Shown here piece after piece: positions 18,117 to 27,341 of a DNA stretch of 64,000 bases. The notes below the pieces were generated by a model. It was not told the origin of the DNA. It saw only the letters and a list, made by a program, of their open reading frames with translations, and made no database searches. Each line of letters begins with the position of its first letter. Position 1 is the stretch's first letter. This DNA comes from Paenibacillus sp. 32O-W (GTDB taxonomy: Bacteria; Bacillota; Bacilli; Paenibacillales; NBRC-103111), in contig NZ_VEGP01000010.1 of the NCBI RefSeq assembly GCF_007679495.1, forward strand, positions 55,127 to 119,126, read 5' to 3'. Made by a program: the position numbers and the translations under genes.

Positions 18117-19397
18117 GTGAGTGAAATCATAGTACCAGAAATTGGAGAATCCATATCTGAAGGAACGATTGCGAAGTGGATCAAGAAAGAGGGAGAAACG
18201 GTCAGCCAGGGAGATTTGCTGCTTGAACTGGAAACCGATAAAGTCAATCTGGAAATTACGGCTGAGCAAGACGGAGTGCTTACGGAGATTCGCAGACAAG
18301 AAGGGGATACCGTTCAGGTAGGTGAAGTGATCGGAATTATCGGAGCGGCATCTGCTGCAGCCGGTGCCCAGCAGAAGGCACCTGAAGAAGCAGCACCTGC
18401 GGCGCCCGCCAAGGAAAGTGCACCGGCCCAAGCGGCCGCTCCGGCTCCTGCGGCAGCTATTAAAGCCGATGCGGACGATGCCGGTTCCTCGGTTACCGCT
18501 ACTCCGGCAGCTAGAAAGCTGGCCAGAGAGCGCGGTATCGACTTGCGCCAAGTGCAGTCGGCAGACCCGAGCGGAAGAATCTATCCTGGCGATGTGCAAT
18601 CCCATGTGGCCGGAGCCCCTTCCGCTCCTGCACAGGCTGCAGCCAATCGTCCGCAAGCGGCTCAGCCTGCGGCGCCTATTGACGTGAATCCGGCCAAGCC
18701 CGTTGAACGAATTCGGATGTCCCGCCGCCGCGTAACCATCGCTAACCGTCTCGTGGAAGCTCAGAGAACGGCCGCGATGCTGACCACCTTCAACGAAGTG
18801 GATATGACGGCAATTCTTGACGTGCGTAAGCGCCGTAAAGATAAGTTCAAGGAGAAGCATGATGTTGGTCTTGGCTTCATGTCCTTCTTCACTAAAGCAG
18901 TCGTAGGGGCGCTCAAAGCCTTCCCGCTGTTGAACGCAGAAATTGTCGGCGAAGAAATTTTGGCCAAGAAGTATTATGATATCGGAATTGCCGTAGCCGC
19001 CAAGGAAGGTCTGGTCGTTCCGGTAGTGCGGGATGCAGATCGTCTAAGCTTCGCTGAAATAGAGAGAGAGATTGCTGATTTGGCAAGTAAGGCCCGCAAC
19101 AATGCATTGTCGCTGTCCGATCTGTCGGGCGGAACGTTCACGATAACGAATGGCGGAGTTTTCGGTTCCCTCTTGTCAACACCTATTCTGAATACGCCGC
19201 AGGTAGGGATTCTCGGAATGCATAAAATCCAATGGCGTCCGGTTGCCATTGACGAAGAGCGGATGGAAAACCGTCCGATGATGTACATTGCCTTGTCCTA
19301 CGATCACCGGATTGTAGACGGCAGCGAAGCTGTCCGCTTCCTGGTAACCGTCAAGGAGCTTCTGGAAGATCCGGAATCTCTGCTGCTGGAAGGATAA
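18117..19397 (+). CDS. odhB: 2-oxoglutarate dehydrogenase E2, dihydrolipoamide succinyltransferase
   Basis: A 426-residue E2 subunit. The N-terminal lipoyl domain (1-77) has the lipoylated lysine in ETDKVNLE (Lys42). An Ala/Pro-rich hinge leads to a peripheral-subunit-binding domain ([15 protein letters not shown], about 123-160), then another Ala/Pro hinge and the catalytic acyltransferase domain with SYDHRIVDG near residue 400, containing the active histidine. It transfers the succinyl group to CoA and forms the core of the complex. The GTG start is preceded by GGGAGGA, 21 bases after odhA. A strong terminator follows, closing a two-gene operon. Confidence 0.97.
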   Translation: MSEIIVPEIGESISEGTIAKWIKKEGETVSQGDLLLELETDKVNLEITAEQDGVLTEIRRQEGDTVQVGEVIGIIGAASAAAGAQQKAPEEAAPAAPAKESAPAQAAAPAPAAAIKADADDAGSSVTATPAARKLARERGIDLRQVQSADPSGRIYPGDVQSHVAGAPSAPAQAAANRPQAAQPAAPIDVNPAKPVERIRMSRRRVTIANRLVEAQRTAAMLTTFNEVDMTAILDVRKRRKDKFKEKHDVGLGFMSFFTKAVVGALKAFPLLNAEIVGEEILAKKYYDIGIAVAAKEGLVVPVVRDADRLSFAEIEREIADLASKARNNALSLSDLSGGTFTITNGGVFGSLLSTPILNTPQVGILGMHKIQWRPVAIDEERMENRPMMYIALSYDHRIVDGSEAVRFLVTVKELLEDPESLLLEG

Positions 19398-19410
19398 TCT
19401 CAACGGCAAA

Positions 19411-19450
19411 AAATCCTCCGAAGAAAACTTCGGAGGATTTTTCTTTTTCC
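19411..19450. terminator. Bidirectional terminator between odhB and DHA2 exporter
   Basis: Perfect 13-bp stem AAATCCTCCGAAG / CTTCGGAGGATTT with an AAAA loop and T-rich tail on the plus strand; A-rich sequence on the other side lets it serve the convergent exporter gene as well. Confidence 0.92.
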
Positions 19451-20977
19451 TCATTGCCTCTTGGCCGCTGTACTTAGTTGCTTAGCTGCTGTTTGTACCC
19501 GTTCCCCAGTCATTGTGAAGATGAAGAAGAACGCCAGGCCCGCTGTAATCAGGGCCCACATGAAGGTTTGAGCGATGGAGGAGGACAGCAGCTCCGTTAT
19601 TTTGTCCAGCAGCTCTGGCGGGATTAGCGCACGCTTATCCGGGGATAGCATATCGCGCGGATCGCCGATGTCGATCGGAGGCGCCCCTCCGGCACCGGCA
19701 AATTCCTTGCCAAGCCCGTTGGTAAACAGGTTCCGCTGAATAATGCCGAAAATAGTGATGCCGAGCGTCATCCCGAGAGAACGCATGAAGGTAAGAGTCG
19801 AAGTAGCTGAACCCCGCTGCCGCATATCAAAGTTGTGAATGGCTGCCATGCTTAATACCGAGAAGTTAAATCCTACCCCAAACCCCGTAATAATCATATA
19901 CACCGTTAGAGTAGACCGGGCCACCTCGGTTGATAAAGTAGACAGCAGGAAAATTCCGAGGAGGAAGCAAATTCCCGAGAAAATCATAATGTTCCGGTAG
20001 CTGGTTCGCGTCGTTAGAAACCCTCCGATTTGGCTGCCGAAAACCGATCCGATCATCATCGGCATCAGAATGAGCCCGGAATGGGTCGCCGATCCGCCGA
20101 AGACGCCCTGTACGAAGATCGGGATATAGATGGTGGCCACGATAAAAGTAGCCCCATAGAATAGCGCTACCGCGTTACTTGCGGCGAACAGCCTTTTACG
20201 AAACATGCTGCACGAAAGGATCGGCTCCGCGGCTTTCGTCTCAACATATAGAAAAACGGCAAACAGGATGGCAAAGGCGGAAAAAAGACCGATGATGACG
20301 GCGGAATTCCATGCATAGTGCTGACCGCCCAGCTCGAGCGCGAACATTAGGCTGACAACGGCTGTCACTAGTGTAGCAGCGCCCCACCAGTCAATTTTTT
20401 GTTTCGATTTTGCCAAGGACTCATGATAAAAGAAGGAAATAAAAGCAAGTGCCACAACGCCTATAGGCAGGTTGATATAGAAAATCCAGTGCCAGTTTAT
20501 GTATTCAGTGATGTATGCTCCCAACAGAGGGCCGAATATACTGGATATTCCGAATACGGCGCCGAACAGGCCGCTGATTTTCCCTCTTTTTTCCGGAGGA
20601 AAAATATCAAATACGACGGTAAAGGCGATGGGCATCAGCGCTCCTCCGCCGATTCCTTGAATGGCACGGTAAATGCTGAGCTGCTCGATCGTTTGCGCTG
20701 TCCCGCATAGTACGGAACCGAGCAGAAAAACGAGCATACCGAACATGAAGAAGCGTTTGCGGCCATACATGTCGGACAACTTTCCGAAGATGGGGGTGCC
20801 CGCCATCATCGCTACCATATAAGAGGAAGTCACCCAGACGATTTTATCGAATCCGCCTAGATCGGAGACAATGGTCCCCATGGCAGCGGCCACAATGGTA
20901 TTATCCATCGCCGCCATCAGAATACCGAGCAGAAGCCCGGCCACTACAAAGCCAATTTTACTATTCTTAGCAATCAT
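19451..20977 (-). CDS. MFS multidrug exporter, DHA2 (EmrB/QacA) family
   Basis: A 508-residue transporter with about 14 hydrophobic segments, the DHA2 layout. Family motifs are visible: LDNTIV-like MDNTIVAAAMGTIV near residue 24, GKLSDMYGRKRFF near 66 and the antiporter motif region RAIQGIGGGALMPIAF near 109. It probably exports lipophilic compounds by proton antiport. It is convergent with odhB and stands alone. The 520-base upstream gap holds an exact 16-bp palindrome (21115-21130) but no adjacent regulator gene. The start ATG at 20977 is preceded on the minus strand by AAAGGAG. Confidence 0.92.
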   Translation of the reverse strand: MIAKNSKIGFVVAGLLLGILMAAMDNTIVAAAMGTIVSDLGGFDKIVWVTSSYMVAMMAGTPIFGKLSDMYGRKRFFMFGMLVFLLGSVLCGTAQTIEQLSIYRAIQGIGGGALMPIAFTVVFDIFPPEKRGKISGLFGAVFGISSIFGPLLGAYITEYINWHWIFYINLPIGVVALAFISFFYHESLAKSKQKIDWWGAATLVTAVVSLMFALELGGQHYAWNSAVIIGLFSAFAILFAVFLYVETKAAEPILSCSMFRKRLFAASNAVALFYGATFIVATIYIPIFVQGVFGGSATHSGLILMPMMIGSVFGSQIGGFLTTRTSYRNIMIFSGICFLLGIFLLSTLSTEVARSTLTVYMIITGFGVGFNFSVLSMAAIHNFDMRQRGSATSTLTFMRSLGMTLGITIFGIIQRNLFTNGLGKEFAGAGGAPPIDIGDPRDMLSPDKRALIPPELLDKITELLSSSIAQTFMWALITAGLAFFFIFTMTGERVQTAAKQLSTAAKRQ

Positions 20978-21114
20978 GAAAGTGCTCCTTTGTCATAAGC
21001 TGGTCTTGCCCTGTCGATCTGTCTCCGCGCAGAGCGAAGCTGATCTATATTGGGTCCTTCTTGATGAGCAAAGATTTATGTCCCACCACTCCTTCCTCAT
21101 ATCGTTCCCCGCTA

Positions 21115-21130
21115 ATTTATTATAATAAAT
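21115..21130. promoter_or_regulatory. 16-bp perfect palindrome
   Basis: ATTTATTATAATAAAT, 138 bases upstream of the DHA2 exporter start, containing a TATAAT-like core on both strands. It may be an operator or simply an AT-rich promoter. The rest of the 20978-21497 gap shows nothing else I can name. Confidence 0.3.
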
Positions 21131-21497
21131 CATTATTTCAGCCTGCGCTTTATTTTTGTAATCTTAAATTTCTTTACAGCGTGAATAGGGGGCAAAGAAA
21201 GAATCTAACGGACATAAAACCTTACTTTAATACATAGGTATTCATCTGCGAAAATAATCCTCAGGAGCTTTTAATAAAAACGGGACAACCGAGGTGGAAA
21301 AAGGAGGATTTCAGCGATATACTGGGGGGTGTGGCAGCATTACTTTACTATTGTCCGGTTCGAATGAAAAGTATGGACATATTCTCTGCTGATTTATAGA
21401 AATACAAGATATCAATAGTTCTGACATTCAGTTAACATAACATTTATTATGTAAACCAAAGGATCGAAATCGTTTGATTCCATATAAGGAGCACCAA

Positions 21498-22922
21498 ATG
21501 CGAATTGAAGAAATGATAATTAAACAGGCTGCACTTACGCCGGATCGTTGGGCAGTGGCCGATTCGAAGCAGCGGTTTACTTACAAGGAATTTATGGAAC
21601 AGGTACTGTATAGAGTGGACGAGCTGAAGGCAATGGGGGCGGGGACCGGGGAAACGGAAATATTTGCGCTGCAGATGCCCAACAGCATCGCTTGGCTGAC
21701 AGACGTGCTGGCTGTCATGATGCTTGGCGGTATCGTGCTGCCGCTTCATCCGGAGACGACTGTGGAGGAGCGGACCAGGCTGTTCGACAAGATCGGGCCG
21801 CAGTGGCTGTTGGGGATGGACGAGGAGCTTCGTTGGCCGGGGAACAAGCCAAGCCCCCGTCTGCCCCTGCGGCAGGCCGCTTCTGTCAGAGACCTGTTCC
21901 TCATCGGGTACACATCAGGTTCTACCGGTGAGCCCAAAGGCTATGTGAAAAGCCATCGTTCCTGGACCTGCAGTCTGGAAGGCTGGACAGAAGCGTTCGG
22001 ATTGACCGGCAGCGAGCGGATTGCCGTGCCTCTCCCGATGTCTTATTCCGCACAGCTGTATCCGGCCATTCATGGGCTGGCAACCGGCGCGGAGGTCATC
22101 CTGATGGAGAGCTATTCGCCCGGAGGGCTTCTAGCTCATAATGCGACCTGCGTAACCATTATCCCGGCGTTACTCGATTCACTAATCCGCTATGCGGATA
22201 GCCGGATACCGGAATCGCTGTCGGGGAGGATGCCGAGAACGGTCATATCCGTAGGAACCAAGCTCTCCGCTGCCCAGAGAGCAAGCTTCCGGCGGTGCTT
22301 TGGCGAGAGCTCTTTGTACGAATATTACGGTTCATCCGAAATGGGGTATGTGACCTATCTCCGTCCGGAAGAGGCGGAGCGGGCTCCTGATTCGGTAGGG
22401 GCTCCCTTCCCGGGGGTGGAGATCGCCTTTATGGACGCCGGCGGTCACCGCATCGAGGCTGAGGAAGGCCGGCCGGGCAAGCTCTATGTCCGCACTGACC
22501 AAGCGTTCGAAGGCTATGCCGGGGAAGAAGCTTTGACAGAAGATTGCTGGATAGGGGAATGGGTAACTTCCCATGATCTCGGGTATTGCCGGAAGGATGG
22601 AAATATCGTGTTGACCGGACGGGAGCGGGATGTGATCAAAACCGGGGGAAGCCTGGTCTATGCCGCGGAGGTAGAAGCCGCTCTAATGGATATAGAAGGG
22701 GTGGCGGAGGCGGCTGTTATACCGGAAGAAGACGGGCAGAGAGGCGAAATCATCCACGCTGTGATCGTACTGCGGCCGGAAGGTGACCTCGCGCTTGTCA
22801 GGCGGCACTGCGCTTCCAAGCTCGCACCATACAAACGCCCAAGAAAGTGGAGCGTTGTAGACAAGCTGCCGAGGAACCGGAACGGGAAAGTGGTCAAGAG
22901 CCGGATTTTTGTGTCCGATTGA
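21498..22922 (+). CDS. AMP-binding acyl-CoA synthetase / adenylate-forming ligase
   Basis: A 474-residue member of the adenylate-forming (ANL) superfamily. The ATP/AMP P-loop YTSGSTGEPKG is at residues 138-148, YYGSSEMGYVT (A5-like) near 276, and the C-terminal hinge and lysine region (TGRERDVIKTGGSLVYAAEVE; PRNRNGKVVKS with the catalytic lysine) is intact. It activates a carboxylic acid by adenylation and usually transfers it to CoA. It is somewhat shorter than typical acyl-CoA synthetases (about 500-550). The ATG at 21498 follows AAGGAG. No carrier-protein or partner gene is adjacent, so the acid substrate is unknown. Confidence 0.88.
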   Translation: MRIEEMIIKQAALTPDRWAVADSKQRFTYKEFMEQVLYRVDELKAMGAGTGETEIFALQMPNSIAWLTDVLAVMMLGGIVLPLHPETTVEERTRLFDKIGPQWLLGMDEELRWPGNKPSPRLPLRQAASVRDLFLIGYTSGSTGEPKGYVKSHRSWTCSLEGWTEAFGLTGSERIAVPLPMSYSAQLYPAIHGLATGAEVILMESYSPGGLLAHNATCVTIIPALLDSLIRYADSRIPESLSGRMPRTVISVGTKLSAAQRASFRRCFGESSLYEYYGSSEMGYVTYLRPEEAERAPDSVGAPFPGVEIAFMDAGGHRIEAEEGRPGKLYVRTDQAFEGYAGEEALTEDCWIGEWVTSHDLGYCRKDGNIVLTGRERDVIKTGGSLVYAAEVEAALMDIEGVAEAAVIPEEDGQRGEIIHAVIVLRPEGDLALVRRHCASKLAPYKRPRKWSVVDKLPRNRNGKVVKSRIFVSD

Positions 22923-23015
22923 ATGTCATAGGATAGTTTTTTCAAGGCAATTTCTGCTATAGTAGTGAAGAAAGCGTTTTTATTCTATATTGTGCCAAGC
23001 AGGGGGAGCAAGATT

Positions 23016-24176
23016 ATGAGCTTACCAACCGGGAACAGACAGGAGGACCGGAGCCTCTGGCTGGAATGGATGAGAAGGATTGCCGATCCGGTCCTTACCT
23101 CCTTGGCCGCGCGCCGGCTGAGAGCGGACATGCCTGTGGAGAGCAGGGGGACGGATCGGGCGGACTATACTTATCTGGAAGCATTCGGGAGACTGCTGGT
23201 CGGCATGGCTCCATGGCTGGAGAGCGGACCGGATGACGATAGTCCGGAAGCGCGATGGCGAGAGCAATATGGTGAACTGGCAAGGCTTGGGATCGATGCC
23301 GGCACGGATCCCGAGTCTCCGGACTGCTTTAACTTTACCCAAGGATATCAACCGATCGTGGACGCCGCTTTCCTGGCTCATGCTCTACTGCGTGCGCCGA
23401 CCGAGCTTTATGGCCGGTTAAGCGGACAGGTTCAGCGCCGGCTTGTTAAGTCGCTGCAGGCGACGCGGTCTCGCAAACCCCATTTTAACAATTGGCTGCT
23501 GTTTGCGGCGATGATTGAAGCCGCTTTATACAGGATGGACGAATGCTGGGACCCGATGAGGATCGATTACGCCCTCAAGCAGCACGAGCAATGGTATAAA
23601 GGCGACGGAATTTATGGGGATGGCCCGGACTTCCATTGGGATTATTACAACAGCTTCGTCATTCAGCCGATGCTCATCGATATCGTCGGAACGGTCGCAC
23701 AGGAATCGGACGATTGGAAACGCCTGCAGGAGAAAGTGGAGGCCAGGGCGGTCCGCTATGCCGCCATTCAGGAAAGAAGCATCTCTCCCGAAGGCACTTT
23801 CCCGGTCGTCGGCCGGTCCCTGGCCTATCGTTGCGGGGCGTTCCAGCATCTTGCGCAGATGGCGCTGCAGCATAAGCTGCCTCCGGACCTTCATCCGGCT
23901 CAAGTGAGGTGCGCCTTGACGGCAGTGATACGGCGGACATTGACGGTGCCGGGAACATTCGACGACAAAGGCTGGCTGCAAATCGGACTATGCGGCCATC
24001 AGCCGGAATTGGGCGAATCGTATATTTCTACCGGAAGTCTGTATCTTTGTTCAACGGTCTTCCTTCCGCTGGGCCTGCCGCCTTCCGATCCTTTCTGGCA
24101 AGGAGAGGCGGACTGGACGGCGAAGAAAGCCTGGTCCGGGCAGAGTGTGCCTATAGATCAGGCTTTAAGCCGGTAA
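23016..24176 (+). CDS. DUF2264 domain protein
   Basis: A 386-residue cytoplasmic protein resembling the DUF2264 family, recognised by DRADYTYLEAFGRLLVGMAPW near the start, a central HFNNWLLFAAMIEAALY and YGDGPDFHWDYYNSFVIQPM. DUF2264 proteins have an alpha/alpha-barrel-like helical composition and often sit in polysaccharide utilisation loci, where some are thought to act on uronic-acid-containing glycans; no activity is proven from this sequence. No signal peptide is seen. The ATG at 23016 is preceded by GGGGGA. The DUF4091 gene follows after 64 bases on the same strand, suggesting a shared carbohydrate-related role. Confidence 0.85.
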   Translation: MSLPTGNRQEDRSLWLEWMRRIADPVLTSLAARRLRADMPVESRGTDRADYTYLEAFGRLLVGMAPWLESGPDDDSPEARWREQYGELARLGIDAGTDPESPDCFNFTQGYQPIVDAAFLAHALLRAPTELYGRLSGQVQRRLVKSLQATRSRKPHFNNWLLFAAMIEAALYRMDECWDPMRIDYALKQHEQWYKGDGIYGDGPDFHWDYYNSFVIQPMLIDIVGTVAQESDDWKRLQEKVEARAVRYAAIQERSISPEGTFPVVGRSLAYRCGAFQHLAQMALQHKLPPDLHPAQVRCALTAVIRRTLTVPGTFDDKGWLQIGLCGHQPELGESYISTGSLYLCSTVFLPLGLPPSDPFWQGEADWTAKKAWSGQSVPIDQALSR

Positions 24177-24240
24177 CTGCGCAAGCTCTAGAAGTAGTTT
24201 GGGTATGAACAGACGAAGGATTTAGAGGAGGAGAAATCGA

Positions 24241-25899
24241 ATGAAAACAGGCAGTTATAAGCTTGAAACCCGTTGTCTAAGCTCGTTGGTGAAAGTATTT
24301 CCGGATGAGGAACTGAACGCCCGGGCCTATACCAAGGGATCCGCTCTATCTAACGAGATGTATTCTTTTCAGATCGCTTATCGCTCCGATTTGTTATTGA
24401 AGTGGCTCGAAGTCAAGGTGGAGTCGGAGCTGAACGAGGTGTTGTCGGTCCGCTCCGTAGGGCTCGTACCGGCCGAGATGGTTGCCTATCACGATCATGA
24501 CGAGCACATTCTTCGTTCGACTCCGGGATTATATCCCGACCCTCTGTATAACATTGCGGAGGAGGGCCTGGCAGGCCTGCCCGGCAATTGGCGCTCCCTA
24601 TGGGTCGAGGCGGATCTTCAGGGCAAGGTGAAGCCGGGCCATTACCCGATTCGCGTTTTGTTCATGCACGCAGGGGAATGTCTGGCCGAAGAGACCTTCG
24701 AGCTGGAGGTCATTGGAGCCGAACTGCCGGAGCAGCAGTTGAAATATACGAACTGGTTCCATACGGACTGTCTGGCGACTTACTACTCCTATGAGATTTT
24801 CAGCGAAGAGCATTGGCGGGCGATAGACAATTTTGTACAAACTGCGGTTAAGCACGGCATGAATATGATTCTGACGCCTCTGTTCACCCCTCCGTTGGAT
24901 ACCCGGGTGGGCGGGGAGCGACCGACGGTCCAACTGGTCGATGTGGAGAAATCCGGAGATACCTACCGCTTCGGCTTCGACAAGCTGAAAAGATGGGTGG
25001 AGCTCTGCTCGAGGAACGGGGTCCGGTATTTTGAATTCTCTCATCTATTTACCCAGTGGGGAGTCAAGCATGCGCCGAAAATTATGGCTGTCGAGAATGG
25101 AACCGAGAAGCGCATTTTTGGCTGGGAGACCGATGCGACCGGGGACGATTATCGGGGATTTCTCTCGCAGTTCTTGCCCGAGCTTGTCCGCTTTATTCAG
25201 ACCAACGGCCTGGAGGAGCGAAGCTTCTTCCACGTTTCTGACGAGCCTCACAAGGAGCATTTGGAAAACTACCAGAAAGCGAGCGATTTGTTGAAGCAAT
25301 ATTTGGCTGATTTTCCGATGATCGATGCTCTGTCGGACTACGAATTTTATGATAAAGGCTATGTCAAGAACCCGATTCCTGCTACTAATCATATTGAGCC
25401 GTTCCTGGAGAATAAGGTTCCGAACCTGTGGACTTATTATTGCTGCTCGCAATACAAGGAAGTGTCGAACCGGTTCCTGAATATGCCGTCCGCACGCAAC
25501 CGGATTCTGGGCTATCAACTGTATAAATTTGATATTGCCGGGTTCCTGCATTGGGGCTATAACTTCTGGTATGCCCAATATTCGATCCGGCCGATCGATC
25601 CATACACCAACACGGATTCCAACTACGGGTTTCCGGCCGGCGATGCATTCGTGGTCTATCCGGGTCCGGATGGACAGGCCATAGAATCGCTGCGGCTTAA
25701 GGTGTTCTATGATGCGTTCCAGGATTTGCGGGCGTTGAAGCTGCTCGAAAGCCTGATAGGCAGGGAGCAGGTGCTTGAGCTGATCGAGGAAGAGCTGGAG
25801 GAAGAGATTACGTTCCGTACATACCCTCGGGAAGAGGAATGGCTGCTCAACAAACGGGAGCAAATCAACCGCATGATCAAGGACAGCTTGTCCCAATAG
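24241..25899 (+). CDS. DUF4091 protein, GH123-like
   Basis: A 552-residue protein with a beta-rich N-terminal domain and a TIM-barrel-like core, of the DUF4091 group related to glycoside hydrolase family 123. The paired acidic residues that GH123 enzymes use in substrate-assisted catalysis appear as HVSDEP (Asp334-Glu335). Typical barrel text includes LTPLFTPPLDTR and GFLHWGYNFWYAQYS. No signal peptide is present, so it would act inside the cell on imported oligosaccharides. The start ATG follows GGAGGAG. It is probably co-transcribed with DUF2264 and followed by a strong terminator. A hexosaminidase-like activity is plausible but inferred. Confidence 0.85.
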   Translation: MKTGSYKLETRCLSSLVKVFPDEELNARAYTKGSALSNEMYSFQIAYRSDLLLKWLEVKVESELNEVLSVRSVGLVPAEMVAYHDHDEHILRSTPGLYPDPLYNIAEEGLAGLPGNWRSLWVEADLQGKVKPGHYPIRVLFMHAGECLAEETFELEVIGAELPEQQLKYTNWFHTDCLATYYSYEIFSEEHWRAIDNFVQTAVKHGMNMILTPLFTPPLDTRVGGERPTVQLVDVEKSGDTYRFGFDKLKRWVELCSRNGVRYFEFSHLFTQWGVKHAPKIMAVENGTEKRIFGWETDATGDDYRGFLSQFLPELVRFIQTNGLEERSFFHVSDEPHKEHLENYQKASDLLKQYLADFPMIDALSDYEFYDKGYVKNPIPATNHIEPFLENKVPNLWTYYCCSQYKEVSNRFLNMPSARNRILGYQLYKFDIAGFLHWGYNFWYAQYSIRPIDPYTNTDSNYGFPAGDAFVVYPGPDGQAIESLRLKVFYDAFQDLRALKLLESLIGREQVLELIEEELEEEITFRTYPREEEWLLNKREQINRMIKDSLSQ

Positions 25900-25920
25900 C
25901 CCGGCGCATGAAGCCTGTCG

Positions 25921-25954
25921 AAGAACGCCCTCGGATGAGGGCGTTCTTTCTTTA
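25921..25954 (+). terminator. Rho-independent terminator
   Basis: Perfect 12-bp stem AAGAACGCCCTC / GAGGGCGTTCTT with a GGAT loop and a T-rich tail, just after the DUF4091 gene. Confidence 0.9.
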
Positions 25955-25969
25955 CTGTTTTATATGGCT

Positions 25970-26680
25970 TTATTTGACCCAGTACTTCAGATTTCGAAAC
26001 TTCGTTTCTGAACGTCCTTCCACTCCATAAACACCGTTCTTAAAGTGACGTGTCGCCGGCCCGCGATCTTCTACGGTCAGAACCAATTCGTCATCTGCAT
26101 AAACTCGAATGATTCCCTCATCAGCATTATGAGCCACCTTTAGGTTCCACCAATTGTTGTACACATTAGATTTGATAAGCGCACCATTAGGATCGCTAAA
26201 ATATCGCCTCACCGTGTTATCTGGGTGAACTACCAGCATGATGTCGGTTGCGGGCGTACCCGCCGGCCTGTTAATCCGCAAAATTTGCATCACTGACGAT
26301 CCGACCGACCCTTCTTCGATATAGACATCTGCTTCCCACATGTGCTCACCAGACGAATACTCGTTATACCAGCGCATCTCGGTACGGGGGTCCGTTGTAT
26401 TGCCTTGTTTAAAAGGTTTGTCCGTATTATATACCCACATGGTATGTGTATCGGTCGCTGCATCGTAATGGTATCGCTCGCTCAAATCAAGATCCCATGG
26501 CTTCTGGATGTAATAACTGAAGGGAACTTGAGTCCATCCGATCGTTGGCGGATCTTGTGCAGCGCCGGCATTTGCCACAGCGCCATTCACTGTCGGCCCG
26601 AACTGAAATAGTAGGCAGGCAAGAGATAGAATAAGGATCAGGCTAACCATTTTTTTGGTTTTAAACCCGGCTTGAGCCAA
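25970..26680 (-). CDS. Secreted polysaccharide-lyase-like jelly-roll protein
   Basis: A 236-residue secreted protein. A basic start, a hydrophobic h-region (MVSLILILSLACLLFQF) and a probable cleavage near VNGAVANA form a signal peptide. The mature domain looks like a concanavalin-type jelly roll; TDPRTEMRW (about residues 99-107) resembles the R(T/S)E(M/L)R motif of alginate and glucuronan lyases (PL7/PL14/PL20 types), and NNWWNLKV and KNGVYGVEGR fit the late strands. I favour a glucuronan-lyase-like enzyme without certainty. The TTG start has GGAGA 9 bases upstream. A wide inverted repeat lies in its promoter region. It is convergent with the DUF4091 gene. Confidence 0.72.
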   Translation of the reverse strand: MAQAGFKTKKMVSLILILSLACLLFQFGPTVNGAVANAGAAQDPPTIGWTQVPFSYYIQKPWDLDLSERYHYDAATDTHTMWVYNTDKPFKQGNTTDPRTEMRWYNEYSSGEHMWEADVYIEEGSVGSSVMQILRINRPAGTPATDIMLVVHPDNTVRRYFSDPNGALIKSNVYNNWWNLKVAHNADEGIIRVYADDELVLTVEDRGPATRHFKNGVYGVEGRSETKFRNLKYWVK

Positions 26681-26742
26681 TTGATATCATCTCCTAAACG
26701 ATAAATTTTCCTTCTATTCTAAGATGCCGATCTTTGAAGATG

Positions 26743-26810
26743 TTGTATCAGGCAAGATAAAGGACCTCCATTTCACCCCCAATCACTCTTACATTTATTT
26801 CCTGATACAA
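26743..26810. promoter_or_regulatory. Wide inverted repeat upstream of lyase-like gene
   Basis: TTGTATCAGG at 26743-26752 and its exact inverse CCTGATACAA at 26801-26810, 48 bases apart, beginning 63 bases before the lyase-like start codon. Two exact 10-base half-sites facing each other suggest a regulator that loops or binds two sites. Confidence 0.45.
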
Positions 26811-26929
26811 ACTTTAATACGGTATTCTTGAATTCGCCTTTCCATAATGTGTTATTTTACTTTTGGATTGTGCTTTTTAACGATTTTGTGAAGAACAAGC
26901 TGGGCTTGTCGGGAGAGCGGATTTTTTGT

Positions 26930-27200
26930 CAATGCGAAAGACGGGCTGATTTACGCGAAGAAGGGGAGAGCATGATCCTATAGCGAAGCTGGAAATTGCC
27001 CAAGAAGATATCGTGACGTTGAAGATTCAATGCGCAGAGCCGGAAGAGTACAGGGGGGCAATGGGTGGCGGAGGATAAAAATCGATTCATAACGAAGGAA
27101 GAATCCGCGCGGATTCATGGAAGTCCTTCAATGCCTATCGTGAACAGTATGGTCTTTCGATTTGGATGCAATAACAGCAATAACAGAAAGAAGGAGTCCG
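26930..27200 (+). pseudogene. Possible decayed gene remnant
   Basis: Within the 661-base gap 26681-27341, short protein-like stretches appear in different frames of the plus strand: NAKDGLIYAKKGRA, then KLEIAQEDIVTLKIQCAEPEE, then DSWKSFNAYREQYGLSIWMQ, each soon closed by stops. They look like an eroded gene broken by several frameshifts, but I cannot name the family. No intact frame with a ribosome binding site is present. Confidence 0.3.
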
Positions 27201-27341
27201 GGAAGGTCGTGGAGAATCGGCCTAACTTGCCCTTCGGGCATTGTCGAAAGCAGCAAACGGCCGCATTGGGTTCGGAACCGCAAAGGTTCCAAAACTCAAC
27301 CTTCCTGGACTTACATACGTCGTTTTGGGCTCTGCCCCGGC

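Noticed and set aside
17070..18860. 596-codon open frame on the minus strand across odhA and odhB
   Set aside because: It lies opposite two unmistakable genes, has no ribosome binding site or family pattern, and reflects their codon bias.
25045..25896. 283-codon minus-strand frame opposite the DUF4091 gene
   Set aside because: Shadow of a well-supported gene; no start signal or recognisable protein.
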